From the NCBI GenBank assembly GCA_002730095.1, contig PBZE01000022.1, positions 1-35,873 of the forward strand: a stretch of 35,873 nt of DNA, given 5' to 3'. A model generated the notes under the pieces. The model had not been told where the DNA came from, ran no database searches, and worked only from the letters and a program-made list of their open reading frames with translations. The translations under genes and the position numbers were made by a program. This document shows positions 34,881 through 35,873 of the stretch, piece after piece (position 1 is the first letter of the stretch; each line of letters begins with the position of its first letter). The DNA is from Methanobacteriota archaeon. Its GTDB lineage: Archaea > Thermoplasmatota > Poseidoniia > Poseidoniales > Thalassarchaeaceae.

Positions 34881-35873
34881 CTAGGCGACAAAGCCGTCCC
34901 ATCTTCTCATGTATTCGATAAACGTGTCACTGAGGCCTTGTTTTCTAAGATGTTCACTGGAAAACGGAGGCTTGAGTGGATCATACATCTCATCCGAAAT
35001 GTGTGATGCCCAATCCGCATGTCCGATAGCAGATCTAGCTACGGCCACCATGTCGGCACCATGGCCCATCACGGATCTTGCTTGGATAGTTGACCAAATG
35101 CCACCGGCGGAGATGATGGGAACTGCTTGCCCGAGCCTCTCTGAGAACCACTGGGTCAGAGTTCTTTCATCGTCCGTGAACTCGGATGATCCCCAAGAGC
35201 AGTCCCAGCAGGAAATGTGCAAGAAGTCCACATCAGCTTCAGCGAGTAGCTCCCCAAGAACTAGGCTATCATGTAGCTTCACCCCTACCTTCTTGTGTTC
35301 TGGGGATATCCTTACTCCTATGATGAAATCTTCAGGGACCTTCATCCTGACATCATCGATAATCCTCATCAGGAATCTGGACCTCTCTTGGATCCCCCCT
35401 CCCCACTCATCGGTCCGTCTGTTGGTCTTCTCACCTAGGAACTGACAGATTAGGTACCCATGGGCCCCATGTAGCTCTATTCCATCGAACCCCGCCTTGG
35501 CGCACCTGGAAGCGGCATCTCCGAATGCGGAGATTATCTCGTCGATCTCTGAGGAGGAGAGTTCCCTCGAAGTTTCTTCGGAATCCTTGGACAGGGGATT
35601 CTCGCTGGCCGAGACGGGCCTTTCTCCCGTGATCTCCTCTGGTGCGAACATCCCCCCATGGAATATCTGTGCTAGGCTCAATGCCCCCCTTTCTCGGATA
35701 CCGTCTGCTAGGACAGTGAGTCCCGGGATGTGGTGATCCCCCCACACTCCCATTTCCCCAACCCATCCTTGGCCCCCCTCAGTGACATGCGTTGCTGCAG
35801 TGGTGACTATGCCGAATCCTCCCTCGGCCCTCATGAGTAGCCAGTTTATCTCGTCTTCAGACAGTGTTCCATC
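34881..35873 (-). CDS. Old yellow enzyme family NADH:flavin oxidoreductase, 5' end outside window
   Basis: FMN enzymes of this family reduce activated double bonds, for example of 2,4-dienoyl-CoA or quinone-like substrates. The frame runs open to the window edge, so the N-terminus is missing. Visible family features are RAEGGFGIV, ALSLAQIFHGG, the substrate-side GFDGIELHGAHGYLICQFL with the His pair, NRRTDEWGGGIQERSRF and the flavin-phosphate region ISAGGIWSTIQA to GADMVAVARSAI. It ends after the TIM barrel, without the extra domains fused in bacterial 2,4-dienoyl-CoA reductase. The following gene is an acyl-CoA carboxyltransferase, so acyl-CoA metabolism is a fair guess. Confidence 0.88.
   Translation of the reverse strand, partial: DGTLSEDEINWLLMRAEGGFGIVTTAATHVTEGGQGWVGEMGVWGDHHIPGLTVLADGIRERGALSLAQIFHGGMFAPEEITGERPVSASENPLSKDSEETSRELSSSEIDEIISAFGDAASRCAKAGFDGIELHGAHGYLICQFLGEKTNRRTDEWGGGIQERSRFLMRIIDDVRMKVPEDFIIGVRISPEHKKVGVKLHDSLVLGELLAEADVDFLHISCWDCSWGSSEFTDDERTLTQWFSERLGQAVPIISAGGIWSTIQARSVMGHGADMVAVARSAIGHADWASHISDEMYDPLKPPFSSEHLRKQGLSDTFIEYMRRWDGFVA

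Overview
The window is a gene-dense, moderate-GC archaeal chromosome segment. It most resembles a surface-ocean euryarchaeon of the Marine Group II (Poseidoniales) kind, though Marine Group III cannot be excluded. Archaeal markers are a complete A-type ATP synthase operon, Pelota, archaeal RPA with its partner protein, an isoprenoid-lipid gene pair, GAGGTGA-type Shine-Dalgarno sites and TATA boxes placed for leaderless transcripts. Bacterial-like or eukaryote-like genes sit among them (bacterial-type RNase PH, formate-tetrahydrofolate ligase, an animal-type (6-4) photolyase homologue, LDL-receptor class A-like repeats). The taxonomic call is inference, since there is no rRNA gene here.

Layout. 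(1) 1-10056, minus strand: atpH-I-K-E-C-F-A-B-D, followed by a partial membrane protein that looks like a site-2 (M50) protease with its zinc-binding HExxH lost. (2) 10171-13019: a SAM methyltransferase facing a geranylgeranyl reductase and prenyl diphosphate synthase pair for archaeal lipids. (3) 13113-17906: a porphobilinogen-deaminase-like protein lacking the usual catalytic signature, a protein with three SAP-like modules whose start appears frameshifted, and the convergent RPA operon preceded by an unusual leader. (4) 18138-19641: MoaB/MogA and bacterial-type RNase PH in an overlapping pair, then tRNA-Phe on the other strand. (5) 19758-23994: two quite different photolyase/cryptochrome genes and, converging on them, an endonuclease IV-like AP endonuclease, making a DNA-repair cluster. 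(6) 24081-28891, minus strand: a degenerate PfkB-like protein, Pelota, formate-tetrahydrofolate ligase and an amino-acid-type ABC substrate-binding lipoprotein without its permease. (7) 29038-35873: shikimate dehydrogenase, then a minus-strand group of an old-yellow-enzyme oxidoreductase (partial), an acyl-CoA carboxyltransferase, a large secreted/anchored protein with LDLa-like repeats and a small membrane protein.

The recurring theme is the degenerate enzyme: M50-like, HemC-like and PfkB-like proteins each keep a recognisable fold signature but lack the residues their families use for catalysis. The most unusual points are these pseudoenzymes, the two photolyase types side by side, the LDLa-like repeats, and the RPA leader with a perfect 9-bp closing stem and a possible 37-residue small ORF.

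No stretch over 300 bases lacks a gene. The longest gaps are 17907-18137 (described below) and 28892-29037 (a divergent promoter region in which I see no further gene). No CRISPR array, insertion sequence or rRNA was seen.
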